NCBI GenBank assembly: GCA_947259795.1
Contig: CAMYNJ010000151.1
Location: forward strand, 1 to 34,156
Direction: 5' to 3'
DNA length: 34,156 nucleotides
Source of the DNA: an uncultured Alphaproteobacteria bacterium
Lineage (GTDB): Bacteria; Pseudomonadota; Alphaproteobacteria; UBA8366; JADFVY01
Shown: piece after piece, positions 8,154 to 17,007 of the stretch
How positions within the stretch are numbered: the stretch's first letter is position 1
Layout: every line of letters starts with the position of its first letter
Notes under the pieces: model-generated
What the model was told of the DNA's origin: nothing
What the model saw: the letters and a program-made list of their open reading frames with translations, nothing else
Databases searched by the model: none
Made by a program: the position numbers and the translations under genes

Positions 8154-9329
8154 TCACAACCGGCCATGTACCGCGTTGAGGAACACGGCCTCCATGTCGG
8201 CGGCGTTCATCGGGCGCGGGTTGCCGCCGGTCGACGGGTCGGATTCCGCCAGCTTGCCGACATCGCCGGCGCGGTCCTCGGGCACATCCATATGGGCCAG
8301 CGTATCGGGAATGCCGAGGTCGCCGCGGAACTGCATGACCCATTCCAGCACCGCGCCGTAGCCGGCATCCTTCAGCCCCAGCACGCGGCACAGCAAATCC
8401 ATCCGCTCCTCGGTCGCCGGCCGGTTGAACTGCATCACATAGGGCAGCAGCACCGCGTTGGTCAGCCCATGATGGGTGTCGTACATGGCGCCCACCGCGT
8501 GGGCGATGGAATGCACCCCGCCCAGCCCCTTCTGGAAGGCGGTCGCCCCCATCGACGCAGCCACCAGCATCTGGCCGCGCGCCTCGATATCGCCGCCATC
8601 GTGATAGGCGCGGGGCAGGAACTCCTTGATCAGCCGCATGCCCTCCAGCGCGATGCCCTCGGCCATCGGGTGGTAGCCGGGCGCGCACCAGGCCTCGAAG
8701 CAATGGACGAAGGCGTCGATGCCGGTCGCCGCCGTGATATGCGGCGGCAGGCCGACGGTCAGTTCCGCATCCGAGATCACCACGCCGGGCAGCATCTTGG
8801 GGTGGAAGATGATCTTCTTCTGGTGGGTCTGTTCGTTGGTGATGACGCTGGCGCGGCCGACTTCGGAGCCGGTGCCCGCGGTCGTCGGTACCGCGACGAT
8901 GGGGGCCACGCCCGCCTCGTTGACGCGGGTCCAATTGTCGCCGACATCCTCGAAATCCCAGATCGGCCGGTCCTGGCCGGCCATCAGCGCCACCGCCTTG
9001 GCCGCGTCCAGGCCGCTGCCGCCGCCAAACGCGATGACCCCGTCATGGCCGCCCTCGCGGTAGGCCCTGACCCCGTCCTCGACATTGCGCCCGATCGGGT
9101 TGCCCTTGATATCGCTGAACAGGCCCGTGGGCAGGCCGGCGGCCTCGTTCGCCGCCACCGCGTCCGCCACCATCGGCAGCGCCGCGATGCCCGGGTCGGT
9201 GACCAGCAGCGGCCGCGCCATGCCCTGCGACCGGCAGGCGTCGCCCAACTCGGCGATGCGCCCCGGCCCGACGATCATCTTGGTGGGGTAGTTCCAGTTG
9301 CCGGAAACTTTCACCGGATCGAATGCCAT
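8154..9329 (-). CDS. Iron-containing (type III) alcohol dehydrogenase
   Basis: A 391-residue Fe-ADH, full length for the family, starting at 9329 after AAGGAAGG. The NAD(P)-binding GGGSGLDAAK (about 102-111) and TTAGTGSEV (149-157) are present. The metal ligands are visible as D205 and H209 in GIDAFVHCFE, H273 in GGVHSIAHAVG and H287 in DTHHG, with spacing close to that of FucO. It oxidises an alcohol to an aldehyde, or the reverse, in the cytoplasm with NAD(P)(H). The aldehyde dehydrogenase gene ends 16 bp upstream, so the two enzymes are almost certainly co-expressed and consecutive in a pathway. With the nearby GS-like ligase, an N-glutamylated amino alcohol is a reasonable substrate, but this is inference. 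Confidence 0.95.
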   Translation of the reverse strand: MAFDPVKVSGNWNYPTKMIVGPGRIAELGDACRSQGMARPLLVTDPGIAALPMVADAVAANEAAGLPTGLFSDIKGNPIGRNVEDGVRAYREGGHDGVIAFGGGSGLDAAKAVALMAGQDRPIWDFEDVGDNWTRVNEAGVAPIVAVPTTAGTGSEVGRASVITNEQTHQKKIIFHPKMLPGVVISDAELTVGLPPHITAATGIDAFVHCFEAWCAPGYHPMAEGIALEGMRLIKEFLPRAYHDGGDIEARGQMLVAASMGATAFQKGLGGVHSIAHAVGAMYDTHHGLTNAVLLPYVMQFNRPATEERMDLLCRVLGLKDAGYGAVLEWVMQFRGDLGIPDTLAHMDVPEDRAGDVGKLAESDPSTGGNPRPMNAADMEAVFLNAVHGRL

Positions 9330-9345
9330 GGTCTCGTTTCCTTCC

Positions 9346-10737
9346 TTAAACCGCCACCCTGAGATGGTAGCTCTTGGGCCGCGTCAGATGTTCGTAGCCG
9401 ACGACCGACAGCGTGCAGCCGCGGCCGGAATTCTTCACGCCGGTCCAGGCCAGCGCCGGGTCCAGGTAATCGCAGCGGTTCATGAACCAGGTGCCGGTCT
9501 CGACGCGGTCTCCCACCGCGATGGCGGCGTCCGCGTCGGCGGTCCAGACCGAGGCGGTGAGCCCGAACTCGCTGTCGTTCATGCATGCCACGGCCGCCTC
9601 GTCGGAGGCCACCTTCATGATGCCGATGACCGGGCCGAAGCTTTCCTCGGTCATCACCCGCATGGAATGGTCCACATCGACCAGCACCTGCGGCGCCATA
9701 TAGGGCGTGCCGGACGCATCGGCGGGGAAGTCCGACGGGTCGACCAGCGAGCGCGCGCCGGCCTTGACCGCGTCGGCCACCTGGCCGCGCACGAAATCGG
9801 CGGCGCTGGCGCGCACCATCGGGCCGAGATTGGTGTCGGCTTCCAGCGGATTGCCGAGCTTGTATTTGCGGGTTAGGTCCACGAAACCCTCGACGAAGGC
9901 GTCGTACAGGCTTTCATGCACATAGATACGCTCGATGCCGCAACAGGACTGGCCGGAATTGAAGAAGGCCCCGTCGACCAGGTTCTCCACCGCGAAAGCC
10001 AGATCCGCGTCGGCCCGCACATAGGCCGGGTCCTTGCCGCCCAGCTCCATGCCCGCGCCGATGAAGCGCCCGGACAGCGCCTTGGTAATCGCATGCCCGC
10101 CGGGTACCGAGCCGGTGAAGGCCAGGTAATCGACGCGTTCGTCCTGGATCAACTTCTCTGTACTGGCATGGCTCATATGCAGGACCTGGAACACGCCCTC
10201 GGGCAGGCCGGCCTCCGCCAGCGCCTCGGCATAGCGTTCGGCGCAAAGCGGTGTCTGGTGCGAATGCTTCAGCACCACCGCATTGCCGGCCATCAGCGCC
10301 GGCACCACCGAGTTTACCGAGGTCAGGTAGGGAAAATTCCAGGGCGCGACCACGGCGACCACGCCCAGCGGTTCGCGCTTGATGAAGCGGCGGAAACCTT
10401 CCTTCGGCTCGGCCTCGATCTCGGCGAGCGCGCGGGGCGCGGCGGCGATCATATAGCGGGCACGCTCCTCGAAGCCGCGCACCTCGCCCGGCGTTTGGCC
10501 CACCGGCCGGCCCATCTGCCAGGTCAGCTCCTCGGCGATGCCATCGGTGCGCGCGACGAAGGCATCGACCGCGCGCCCCAGCATCGCCTGCCGCTCGCCC
10601 ATCGGCACCGCGCGCCAGGCCGCTTGCGCCGCCACCGCGCGCCCCAGCGCCGCCTCGATCTCGGCGCCGCCAGCCAGCGGCCGCTCCACATAAACACTGC
10701 CGTCCACTGGTGAGATCGTCTTCAGCATATCGGCCAT
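9346..10737 (-). CDS. NAD(P)-dependent aldehyde dehydrogenase
   Basis: The ALDH proper is 463 residues from the ATG at 10737 (GGGGAG ten bases upstream); the open frame continues far upstream but over non-coding DNA and the divergent channel gene. Diagnostic motifs are APWNFPY (N134), FTGSVPGG (208-214), the general base Glu in MELGGKDPAYV (E231), the catalytic Cys in FFNSGQSCCG (C265) and EESFGPVIGI. It oxidises an aldehyde to the carboxylate in the cytoplasm. It is transcribed just ahead of the Fe-alcohol dehydrogenase, which would supply its substrate. The exact substrate is unknown; succinate-semialdehyde-like and gamma-glutamyl-aminoaldehyde substrates both fit the family. Confidence 0.95.
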   Translation of the reverse strand: MADMLKTISPVDGSVYVERPLAGGAEIEAALGRAVAAQAAWRAVPMGERQAMLGRAVDAFVARTDGIAEELTWQMGRPVGQTPGEVRGFEERARYMIAAAPRALAEIEAEPKEGFRRFIKREPLGVVAVVAPWNFPYLTSVNSVVPALMAGNAVVLKHSHQTPLCAERYAEALAEAGLPEGVFQVLHMSHASTEKLIQDERVDYLAFTGSVPGGHAITKALSGRFIGAGMELGGKDPAYVRADADLAFAVENLVDGAFFNSGQSCCGIERIYVHESLYDAFVEGFVDLTRKYKLGNPLEADTNLGPMVRASAADFVRGQVADAVKAGARSLVDPSDFPADASGTPYMAPQVLVDVDHSMRVMTEESFGPVIGIMKVASDEAAVACMNDSEFGLTASVWTADADAAIAVGDRVETGTWFMNRCDYLDPALAWTGVKNSGRGCTLSVVGYEHLTRPKSYHLRVAV

Positions 10738-10786
10738 GATGCCGCGCTCCCCTGTCGTTCGTATGCGGTCCGTTCCGCCTCGGCCC

Positions 10787-10815
10787 GTCATACTCCCGCG
10801 CCGCCGCCGGAGCAA
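10787..10815 (-). promoter_or_regulatory. Possible sigma70-type promoter for the ALDH/ADH pair
   Basis: On the minus strand TTGCTC (10815-10810) is separated by 17 bases from TATGAC (10792-10787), 50 bp before the aldehyde dehydrogenase start. The -35 match is poor, so this is a weak candidate. Confidence 0.25.
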
Positions 10816-10980
10816 GAGCAACCGCGCGCCCGAGATTATGCGAGGCAGCCCGAGCGGGCGGAGGCCCGCGCCCGGCGCTTGAGGGCGAAAAGAAAACCCC
10901 CTCCCCGGCGATTGATTGGCCGCCTTTCCCGGCCTACCATGGCCGCCTTCGTGCCCATGGCCGCAGCGGGAGGGCGCAGC

Positions 10981-11481
10981 ATGACCCGGTATCTCAGATT
11001 CGCACGATTCGTCAGATTGAGCCGGTTCTGGCGGTTCGCACGCGACGTCGCCACCCAAACACCGCTGATCTGGATGATCCTGGCCCTGGCCCTGCTTTGG
11101 CTCGCCTTTTCCGCGGGGCTCTACGAGGCCGAGCGCGGCGCCGCGGGCAGCGCCATCACCTCCTATGGGCGCGCGCTCTATTGGGGGGTCGCCGCCTTCT
11201 CGACCGCCGGCATCGCCGATACACCGCGCACTGGCACCGGACAGCTCATCGGCGGCATCTGGATCGTCGTCGGCTCGATCCTGTTTTTCGGCACCATCGT
11301 CGCCACCGTCACCGCCTGGTTCATGCGGCCGCTGCAGCGCCCGGCCCGCCAGATCGTCGAGACCATCGAATACAACCTCGAGCGAATGGACGACCTCTCC
11401 ATCGAGGAACTCGACCTGCTGAAGCAGACCACCGACGCGCTGATCGAGCATATGGAGGCCATGAAGGCGGCAAAAGAGTAA
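10981..11481 (+). CDS. Two-helix K+-channel-like membrane protein with altered selectivity filter
   Basis: A 166-residue protein; the start at 10981 follows GGGAGGG. A basic amphipathic N-terminus (RFARFVRLSRFWRFAR) leads to helix 1 (about 27-47), a pore-helix-like segment RALYWGVAAFST (about 62-73) and helix 2 (about 85-110). The cytoplasmic C-terminus is acidic and probably coiled (SIEELDLLKQTTDALIEHME). This is the Ion_trans_2 pore plan. Instead of the K+ filter TVGYGD it has TAGIAD, which lacks the Tyr and second Gly, so K+ selectivity is doubtful. It is a single gene, divergent from the aldehyde dehydrogenase. It could be a non-selective cation channel or a small-solute pore. Confidence 0.75.
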   Translation: MTRYLRFARFVRLSRFWRFARDVATQTPLIWMILALALLWLAFSAGLYEAERGAAGSAITSYGRALYWGVAAFSTAGIADTPRTGTGQLIGGIWIVVGSILFFGTIVATVTAWFMRPLQRPARQIVETIEYNLERMDDLSIEELDLLKQTTDALIEHMEAMKAAKE

Positions 11482-11526
11482 ACGCGCCGCGCTCAGCCGG
11501 CCAACGGGATGGCCACGGGAGTGGGT

Positions 11527-11544
11527 GGCGGATATCGATCCGCC
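11527..11544. terminator. Hairpin between convergent genes
   Basis: A 7-bp perfect stem (GGCGGAT / ATCCGCC) with a 4-nt loop lies in the 97-bp gap between the convergent channel and lipoprotein genes. There is no T-tract, so the terminator assignment is tentative. Confidence 0.3.
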
Positions 11545-11578
11545 GCCCCCGTCTCACCGTGAAAACCGCACGAAAAAA

Positions 11579-12160
11579 TCACGACCAGAGCCAGCGCGGG
11601 CTGCCGGGGTCACGGTCGGTGCCGCGGTCGGGCGGGAACAGGCCGTTGGTGACCTGGCCCAGCAATTCGCGGAAGGCAGGGTCGCCGGGGCCCGCCGCAC
11701 CCGATATGTATCCCTTGATTTCGGTCCGCGACCGCTTGCCCCGGCAGAAGGCCGCGAACAGCACGATGCCCTCGCCGGTGGACTCGCTCGGCAAGGTCGC
11801 GGGATCCTCGCGGCACAGCCGCGCGCCATTCAAGGAGCGTGGCGGATCGAACAGCAGCACCACGCGATACCGCACCTGGGCGCCCGGCCCCGGCGTCGTG
11901 GTGAAATTCGTGCGCTGCCCCCAGTGCCGGCCCTGCATCGCATCGGTGACCGACCCCTCGAAGGCGGCGCGGTCGCCGCCGAACGGGTTGCCCGCGACGA
12001 CGACCCACAGGTCGCGGCCGGCCCCGGCATAGGCGAATTCACCGGGCGAGTAGGTCGGGGCGATATTCTGCTGGGTCAGGCGCACGCCGCCGGCCGCACA
12101 GGCGGCGACGGCAAGGGCGGCGGCGAGGACGGCGGCGAGGAGGGTGTGGCGGATACGCAT
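11579..12160 (-). CDS. Small lipoprotein of unknown function
   Basis: A 193-residue lipoprotein. The start at 12160 is chosen because GGAG precedes it and it gives a compact signal (MRIRHTLLAAVLAAALAVAAC, lipobox VAAC, Cys 21). The mature domain contains RYRVVLLFDPPRSLNGARLC and GIVLFAAFCRGKRSRTEIKG, and two Cys residues that could form a disulfide. No family was recognised. It lies 117 bp downstream of the GS-like gene on the same strand and could be the end of that operon or independent. Confidence 0.75.
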   Translation of the reverse strand: MRIRHTLLAAVLAAALAVAACAAGGVRLTQQNIAPTYSPGEFAYAGAGRDLWVVVAGNPFGGDRAAFEGSVTDAMQGRHWGQRTNFTTTPGPGAQVRYRVVLLFDPPRSLNGARLCREDPATLPSESTGEGIVLFAAFCRGKRSRTEIKGYISGAAGPGDPAFRELLGQVTNGLFPPDRGTDRDPGSPRWLWS

Positions 12161-12277
12161 GCCGGGCTCCATCCTGGAGGAAGCATCCCGCCATGGTCAG
12201 CGATACGCGCCGTCCGGTCGATGACATGCATCAATCCGCCCGGAATTCGCCTGCGGGACCGCAGTGCCGCCGTCCTT

Positions 12278-13648
12278 TTACGCCTGTTCGAATCCGCGCC
12301 TGATCTCCCAGTCGGTCACCCGGCGGTCGTATTCCATCTGTTCCCAGGCGCCGGTGTGCAAATAATGCTCGATGGCCTCGTCGCCGAAGGCGGCGCGCAG
12401 GATCTTGCCGCGTTTCAGCCTGTCGAGGGCCTCGCGCAGGGTCTTGGGGATATGGCGGGCCTTCTTGCTTTGATAGACGTTGCCGGTCATCAGGGGCTCC
12501 GGCTCCAGCTTGTTTTCGATGCCGTAGAGGCCGGCGGCCAGGATTGCGGCGTAGGCGAGGTAGGGGTTCACGTCGCCGCCGGGGATGCGGCATTCGATGC
12601 GCTGGCCCGCGCCCTCGCCCAGCACGCGGAATCCGCTGGTGCGGTTGTCCATCGACCAGGCGATATGGGTCGGCGCGAAGCTGCCGGACTGGAAGCGCTT
12701 GTAGGAATTGACGTAAGGGGCCAGGAAATAGGTCATCTCCTCGGCCGCGGCCAGCAGGCCGGCGCAGTAATGGCGGAAGATGTCTGAGAACCCGTGCTCG
12801 TCCTTTGCATCGTGGAAGGCGGTCTTGCCGGATTTGGCGTTCCATAATGACGAATGGATGTGGCAGGAACTGCCGGCCAGATTGTAATCCCACTTGGCCA
12901 TGAAGGTGATGGCCTTGCCCTGGGCCCAGGCGATCTCCTTGGCGCCGTTCTTGTAGATCACATGGTTGTCGGCCGAAACCAGGGCCTCGGCATATTTGAA
13001 ATTGATCTCTTCCTGCCCCGGGCCCCATTCGCCCTTCGAGGTCTCCACCGGGATGCCGGCGCCGTCCATGGCGTTGCGGATGGCGCGGATCAGGCCCTCT
13101 TCCTTGCTGGTCTGCAGGATGTGGTAATCCTCGATGTAATAGCCGGCGGTCTTCATGTCGCGGTAGCCCTTGTCGTGGCAGTCGCGGAACGAATCGTCGA
13201 AGACGTAGAATTCCAGCTCCGAGGCCGTGTTGACGGTGAAGCCCATATCGCGGGCGCGGGCGAGCTGGCGCTTGAGCACAGAGCGCGGGGCGTGGGCCAG
13301 GTCATTGCCGTGATGGTCCTGCACGTCGCCGATCACAAGGGCCGTGCCCTCCAGCCAGGGAATGCGGCGCAGCGTGGACATGTCGCATTTCACCGCGAAG
13401 TCGCCATAGCCCTTTTCCCATGACGCGGCCTGGTAGCCGGGCACCGGCTCCATGCCGATATCGACGGCCAGCAGGTAGTCGCAGGCATGCATTTCATGGC
13501 GGATGGAATCGAGGAAGAAATGCCCGGTGACCCGCTTGCCGACGATGCGCCCCTGCATGTCGGGGAACACCGCCAGCACGGTGTCGATCTCGCCCGAATC
13601 GATCAATTTCTTCAGGGTCGGCAGGTCCAGCATTCCGCGCAAGGCCAT
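12278..13648 (-). CDS. Glutamine-synthetase-family gamma-glutamyl-amide ligase
   Basis: A 456-residue GS-fold ligase starting at 13648. Active-site motifs are intact: ELEFYVF (E144, E146), GEWGPGQEEINF (207-217), the CHIHSSLW pair of His (263, 265), NSYKRF (314-319), the ATP-site Arg in DNRTSGFRV (R336, R341) and IECRIPGGDVNPYL (E352, R354). The NSYKRFQSGSFAPTHIAW version belongs to the PuuA/GlnA3-like side of the family, which attaches glutamate to amines (polyamines, ethanolamine, alkylamines) using ATP, rather than to GlnA itself; the lack of the GlnA adenylylation loop supports this. It lies downstream of a TRAP transporter and near an Fe-ADH/ALDH pair, which fits gamma-glutamylation of an imported amine. 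The true amine is unknown. Confidence 0.92.
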   Translation of the reverse strand: MALRGMLDLPTLKKLIDSGEIDTVLAVFPDMQGRIVGKRVTGHFFLDSIRHEMHACDYLLAVDIGMEPVPGYQAASWEKGYGDFAVKCDMSTLRRIPWLEGTALVIGDVQDHHGNDLAHAPRSVLKRQLARARDMGFTVNTASELEFYVFDDSFRDCHDKGYRDMKTAGYYIEDYHILQTSKEEGLIRAIRNAMDGAGIPVETSKGEWGPGQEEINFKYAEALVSADNHVIYKNGAKEIAWAQGKAITFMAKWDYNLAGSSCHIHSSLWNAKSGKTAFHDAKDEHGFSDIFRHYCAGLLAAAEEMTYFLAPYVNSYKRFQSGSFAPTHIAWSMDNRTSGFRVLGEGAGQRIECRIPGGDVNPYLAYAAILAAGLYGIENKLEPEPLMTGNVYQSKKARHIPKTLREALDRLKRGKILRAAFGDEAIEHYLHTGAWEQMEYDRRVTDWEIRRGFEQA

Positions 13649-13719
13649 GATATTATCTCGCTGTTGGTTACGTCGGTTGATCGGGAGCCGGCCGAGGCCG
13701 GCGAGTCTCGTTTTTTCCA

Positions 13720-13813
13720 CCCCCTCCCCGGCCCTCCCCCGCCAGCGGGAGAGGGGGCTTTATTGCAGCCTTATAGCCCTCTCCCGCGCCCGCGGGGGAG
13801 GGTTGGGAGGGGG
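13720..13813. repeat. REP-like compound palindrome in the dctM-GS gap
   Basis: In the 195-bp gap between the TRAP permease and GS-like genes, outer arms CCCCCTCCC (13720-13728) and GGGAGGGGG (13805-13813) pair perfectly. They enclose two further hairpins of CCCTCNCCCGC/GCGGGNGAGGG type (13732-13755 and about 13778-13803). The same C/T-rich CCCTCTCCC core recurs at 30504-30655. This is a repetitive extragenic palindrome of a widespread bacterial type. It may also act as mRNA structure within the operon. Confidence 0.7.
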
Positions 13814-13843
13814 CAGAAGGCTGTATAAATTCACACTCACCCC

Positions 13844-15166
13844 TCACCTCCCGTAATGCCAGTTGGGCAGCCACAGGGCGATGTCGGGGAAGATCGTCAC
13901 CAGCGCCAGCCCCAGGGTCATCACCAGCACGAAGGGGATGATCGAGCGGTAGATGTCGGACAGCGTCACCTCGGGCGGGGCCATCGCGCGCATCAGGAAG
14001 AGGTTGTAGCCGAAGGGCGGCGTCATATAGGCGATCTGGCAAGTGATGGTGTAGAGCACGCCGTACCAGATCAGATCGAAGCCCAGCGCCTTGACCAGCG
14101 GCACGTAGAGCGGCGCCACGATGACCAGCATCGCGGTATCGTCCAGGAACATGCCCATCAGGATGTAGGACAACTGCATCATGATCAGGATTTCCCAAGG
14201 GCCCAGGCCCAGCTGATCGATGAAGAAACCCTCGATCGCCTTGACCGCGCCCAGCCCGTCAAAGACCGCACCAAAGGCCAGGGCGGCCATGATGATCCAC
14301 ATGAACATGGAGGTGACGCCCAGCGACTTGCGGATGGTGTCTTCCATCACCTGCCGGTTCAGCCGGCGCTTGACGGCGGCGGCGACGGTGGCCGCCACGG
14401 CGCCGACCGCCGAGCTTTCCACCAGGCTGGTGACGCCCATCACGAACAGGCCGGTCATCGAGAAGAAGATCAGCAGCGGCAGGATGCCGGCCTGCAGCAG
14501 GCGCAGCTTCTCGCCCCAGCCGACATTGCGCTCTTCGGCCGGCAAGGCCGGGCCAAGGTTGGGCTGCAGCTTGCAGCGCACGACGATATAGAGCACGAAC
14601 AGGCTGGCCATCATCAGGCCGGGAATCACGCCGGCGAGCCAGAGCTGGCCGACCGGCTGTCGCGCGATCATGCCGTAGAGCACCAGCACGACGCTGGGCG
14701 GCACCAGGATACCCAGCGAACTGCCGGCCTGGATGACGCCGGTGACCATCACCTTGTCGTAGCCGCGCCGCAACAGTTCCGGCAGCGCGATGGTGGCGCC
14801 GATCGCCATGCCGGCGACCGACAGCCCGTTCATCGCGGAAATCACCACCATCAAGAGGATGGTGCCGATCGCCAGCCCGCCGTTCAGCGGCCCGGCCCAG
14901 ACATGGAACATCTTGTAGAGGTCGTCGGCGATGCCCGATTCCGACAGCATGTAGCCCATATAGATGAACAGCGGCAGGGTCAGCAGCGGATACCATTTCA
15001 TCAGCTTCATGGCCGCGCTGAAGCCCATTTCCCCGCCGCCCTCGCCCCACAGCAGCAGCGCCGCGAGAACGGCGACGAAGCCGATCGCGCCGAACACGCG
15101 CTGGCCGGTCAGCAGCATCGCCATCATGGTGGAGAACATCAGGATGGCGATCAGTTCGTAGCTCAT
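13844..15166 (-). CDS. dctM: TRAP transporter large permease subunit (DctM)
   Basis: A 440-residue, strongly hydrophobic protein with about 12 membrane segments, full length for DctM/SiaM. It catalyses Na+- (or H+-) coupled uptake of an organic anion in the inner membrane. Family signs include LPLFIYMGYMLSESGIADDLYKM, AMNGLSVAGMAIGATIALPELLRRGY, SSLGILVPPSVVLVLYG and the C-terminal FLDDTAMLVIVAPLYVPLVKALGFD. The ATG at 15166 overlaps the dctQ stop (ATGA), so translation is coupled. It belongs to the FGase-like / dctP / dctQ / dctM / GS-like series on the minus strand. Confidence 0.96.
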   Translation of the reverse strand: MSYELIAILMFSTMMAMLLTGQRVFGAIGFVAVLAALLLWGEGGGEMGFSAAMKLMKWYPLLTLPLFIYMGYMLSESGIADDLYKMFHVWAGPLNGGLAIGTILLMVVISAMNGLSVAGMAIGATIALPELLRRGYDKVMVTGVIQAGSSLGILVPPSVVLVLYGMIARQPVGQLWLAGVIPGLMMASLFVLYIVVRCKLQPNLGPALPAEERNVGWGEKLRLLQAGILPLLIFFSMTGLFVMGVTSLVESSAVGAVAATVAAAVKRRLNRQVMEDTIRKSLGVTSMFMWIIMAALAFGAVFDGLGAVKAIEGFFIDQLGLGPWEILIMMQLSYILMGMFLDDTAMLVIVAPLYVPLVKALGFDLIWYGVLYTITCQIAYMTPPFGYNLFLMRAMAPPEVTLSDIYRSIIPFVLVMTLGLALVTIFPDIALWLPNWHYGR

Positions 15167-15714
15167 GACGAGGTCTCCCCGTTCCCGTCATCCAGCGGCT
15201 CGCCCTCGATCGTCATGCCGCGCGCCGCGGCCAGGTCGCGGAAGAAAGTGGCGACGGCCTGCAGCAGCATCAGGAATATGCCGAAGCTCATGACGACCTT
15301 GACCGGCCACATATAGGGCGACCAGGAGGAGTAGCTCGTCTCGCCATAGAAAATGGCGTATTCGGAACTGGAAAGGCCGCCATAGAGCAGCAGGACCAGG
15401 TAGAAGATCAGGCAGAAGGAGGTGATGGTATCGGTGAAGCCCTTGCGTTTTTGGCTCCAGCGGCCATAGAGCAGGTCCATCCGAACATGGGACTCCATCT
15501 GCATGGAATAGCCGCCGCCCAGCAGGAAGTAGGCCACCATCAGGAACTGGGCCATTTCCAGCGTCCAGAGCGACGGGGTCAGCCCCGGCAGTTTCGAGAT
15601 TGACGACCACAGGAGAATCGCGATCATGGCGAAGATCAAGTAGACGGCGATGCGGCCGAAGAACCAATTCACCGCCTCGACGCCCCTTACGTAGCTTACG
15701 ATTATCCCGGGCAT
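15163..15714 (-). CDS. dctQ: TRAP transporter small permease subunit (DctQ)
   Basis: A 183-residue protein with four predicted membrane helices (about 20-40, 50-72, 95-115, 140-162), the DctQ plan. RVEAVNWF-type N-terminus, GGGYSMQMESHVRMDLLYGRW and MWPVKVVMSFGIFLMLLQAVATF are family-typical. The ATG at 15714 is preceded by a G-rich ribosome binding site. It supports DctM in the inner membrane. The gene lies 131 bp after dctP, across a stable hairpin. Confidence 0.95.
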   Translation of the reverse strand: MPGIIVSYVRGVEAVNWFFGRIAVYLIFAMIAILLWSSISKLPGLTPSLWTLEMAQFLMVAYFLLGGGYSMQMESHVRMDLLYGRWSQKRKGFTDTITSFCLIFYLVLLLYGGLSSSEYAIFYGETSYSSWSPYMWPVKVVMSFGIFLMLLQAVATFFRDLAAARGMTIEGEPLDDGNGETSS

Positions 15715-15768
15715 TTCCCCCCCAGATTCCTTCAGTTCCCCGACCGGGCCGCCGCGCCGGGCGACGAC

Positions 15769-15796
15769 GGCCAGGAGATGCGGTTATCTCCTGGCC
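15769..15796 (-). promoter_or_regulatory. Intercistronic hairpin between dctP and dctQ
   Basis: A perfect 11-bp stem (GGCCAGGAGAT / ATCTCCTGGCC) with a 6-nt loop, extendable by three pairs beyond one mismatch, lies between the binding-protein stop and the dctQ start. There is no T-tract. It probably protects the dctP mRNA 3' end or reduces read-through, giving more binding protein than permease. Confidence 0.6.
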
Positions 15797-15845
15797 ATCG
15801 GGTCCGGGCCATTGCGCCGCGCCTCAAGATGCGGCGCCCGTTCCG

Positions 15846-16907
15846 TCAGTAACGATAGGGCGGGCCGGCTTTCCTCATGACTTCGTTGTATTCCTTGAGG
15901 ATTTTCACGACCTTGGCGCTGCGCGGGCTCTGGGTGGCGATCTCGTCCCAGAACTTCAACGCCTCGTCTTCCACTGTCTTCCATTCCGCATCGGGAATCG
16001 AGGTCAGCTTCAGTTTGGTGCCCTTGGTGCGCAGATGCGCCTCGCCGCCCCAGTACCAGTGCTGGCGGTAGTAGTGCGAGCTGTCCATGCAGAGTCTGAA
16101 CAGTTGCTGCAGATGCGCCGGCATCTCGTTCCAGCGTTCGGAATTGGCGAAGTAGGAGCCGATCCAGGCGCCGGAAATATTGTTGGTGAGGAAGTAGTTG
16201 GTCACGTCGGCCCAGCCGACCGTGTAATCCTCGGTAATGCCCGACCAGGCGATGCCGTCCAGCTCGCCGGTCTGTACCGCGACCTCGATATCTTCCCAGG
16301 GCAGGGTCACCGGCACGACGCCGAAGCGCGACAGGAACTTGCCCGCGGTCGGGAAGGTGAAGACGCGGATTCCCTTGAGGTCCGCAAGGCTTTTGATCGG
16401 CTTGACCGTGTTGAAATGGCACGGATCCCAGGCCCCGGCGCTGAGCCAGGTGACGTTCTCCACCTCGCCATAGGCCTCTTCCCAGATTTCCTTCAGGCCG
16501 TACTGGTTGAACAGCACCGGCACGTCCAGGCTGTAGCGGGTGCCGAACGGGAAATAGCCGCCGAACACCGAGACGTCCACCGGGGCGGCAATGGAATCGT
16601 CGTCGCTCTGCACCGCGTCGATGGTGCCCTTCTGCATGGCGCGGAACAGCTCGCCGGTGGGGACCAGCTGGTCGGCGGTATAGAGCTCGATGACCATGTC
16701 GCCGTTGGCCACCTTGTTGAAGGCGTCGATCGACGGCTTGATGACATGCTCGGCCAGCGCCGGGCCGGCATAGGTCTGCAGACGCCACTTGATCTGTTTC
16801 TGCGCCTTCACATAGGGCGCGCCCAGCGTGGCGGTCGCCGCGGCAGCCGCCGTTCCGACGCCGGCCTTCTTGATAAAGCTGCGTCTTTTCATGGCTTGTT
16901 TGGTCAT
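15846..16907 (-). CDS. dctP: TRAP transporter substrate-binding protein (DctP family, Tat-exported)
   Basis: A 353-residue DctP-family binding protein. The ATG at 16907 is preferred over one seven codons upstream because AGGAGATC sits just before it. The signal carries a twin-arginine motif (KRRSFIKK, R8-R9) and ends near YVKA, so export is probably by Tat, as in TakP-like members. The mature domain begins QIKWRLQTYAG, with DLKGIRVFTFPTAGKFLSRFG (the DctP Arg-containing ligand strand), PWEDIEVAVQTGELDGIAWS and EMPAHLQQLFR. TakP-like proteins bind carboxylates such as 2-oxo acids; here the ligand is unknown and may be a nitrogen-containing acid, judging from the GS-like and FGase-like neighbours. 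Confidence 0.94.
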   Translation of the reverse strand: MTKQAMKRRSFIKKAGVGTAAAAATATLGAPYVKAQKQIKWRLQTYAGPALAEHVIKPSIDAFNKVANGDMVIELYTADQLVPTGELFRAMQKGTIDAVQSDDDSIAAPVDVSVFGGYFPFGTRYSLDVPVLFNQYGLKEIWEEAYGEVENVTWLSAGAWDPCHFNTVKPIKSLADLKGIRVFTFPTAGKFLSRFGVVPVTLPWEDIEVAVQTGELDGIAWSGITEDYTVGWADVTNYFLTNNISGAWIGSYFANSERWNEMPAHLQQLFRLCMDSSHYYRQHWYWGGEAHLRTKGTKLKLTSIPDAEWKTVEDEALKFWDEIATQSPRSAKVVKILKEYNEVMRKAGPPYRY

Positions 16908-17007
16908 GCTCCCTGATCTCCTTGTCATTTGTTTCAGATTGAAACCCTATCCCAGTTTCATTGCCTCGTCAGCAATATCCGTGGGCGGGTTGCGATGCCG
17001 TTACCCT

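Noticed and set aside
13856-15316. 486-codon plus-strand open frame
   Set aside because: Antisense shadow of dctM/dctQ, with biased His/Asp/Gln/Arg composition and no motifs.
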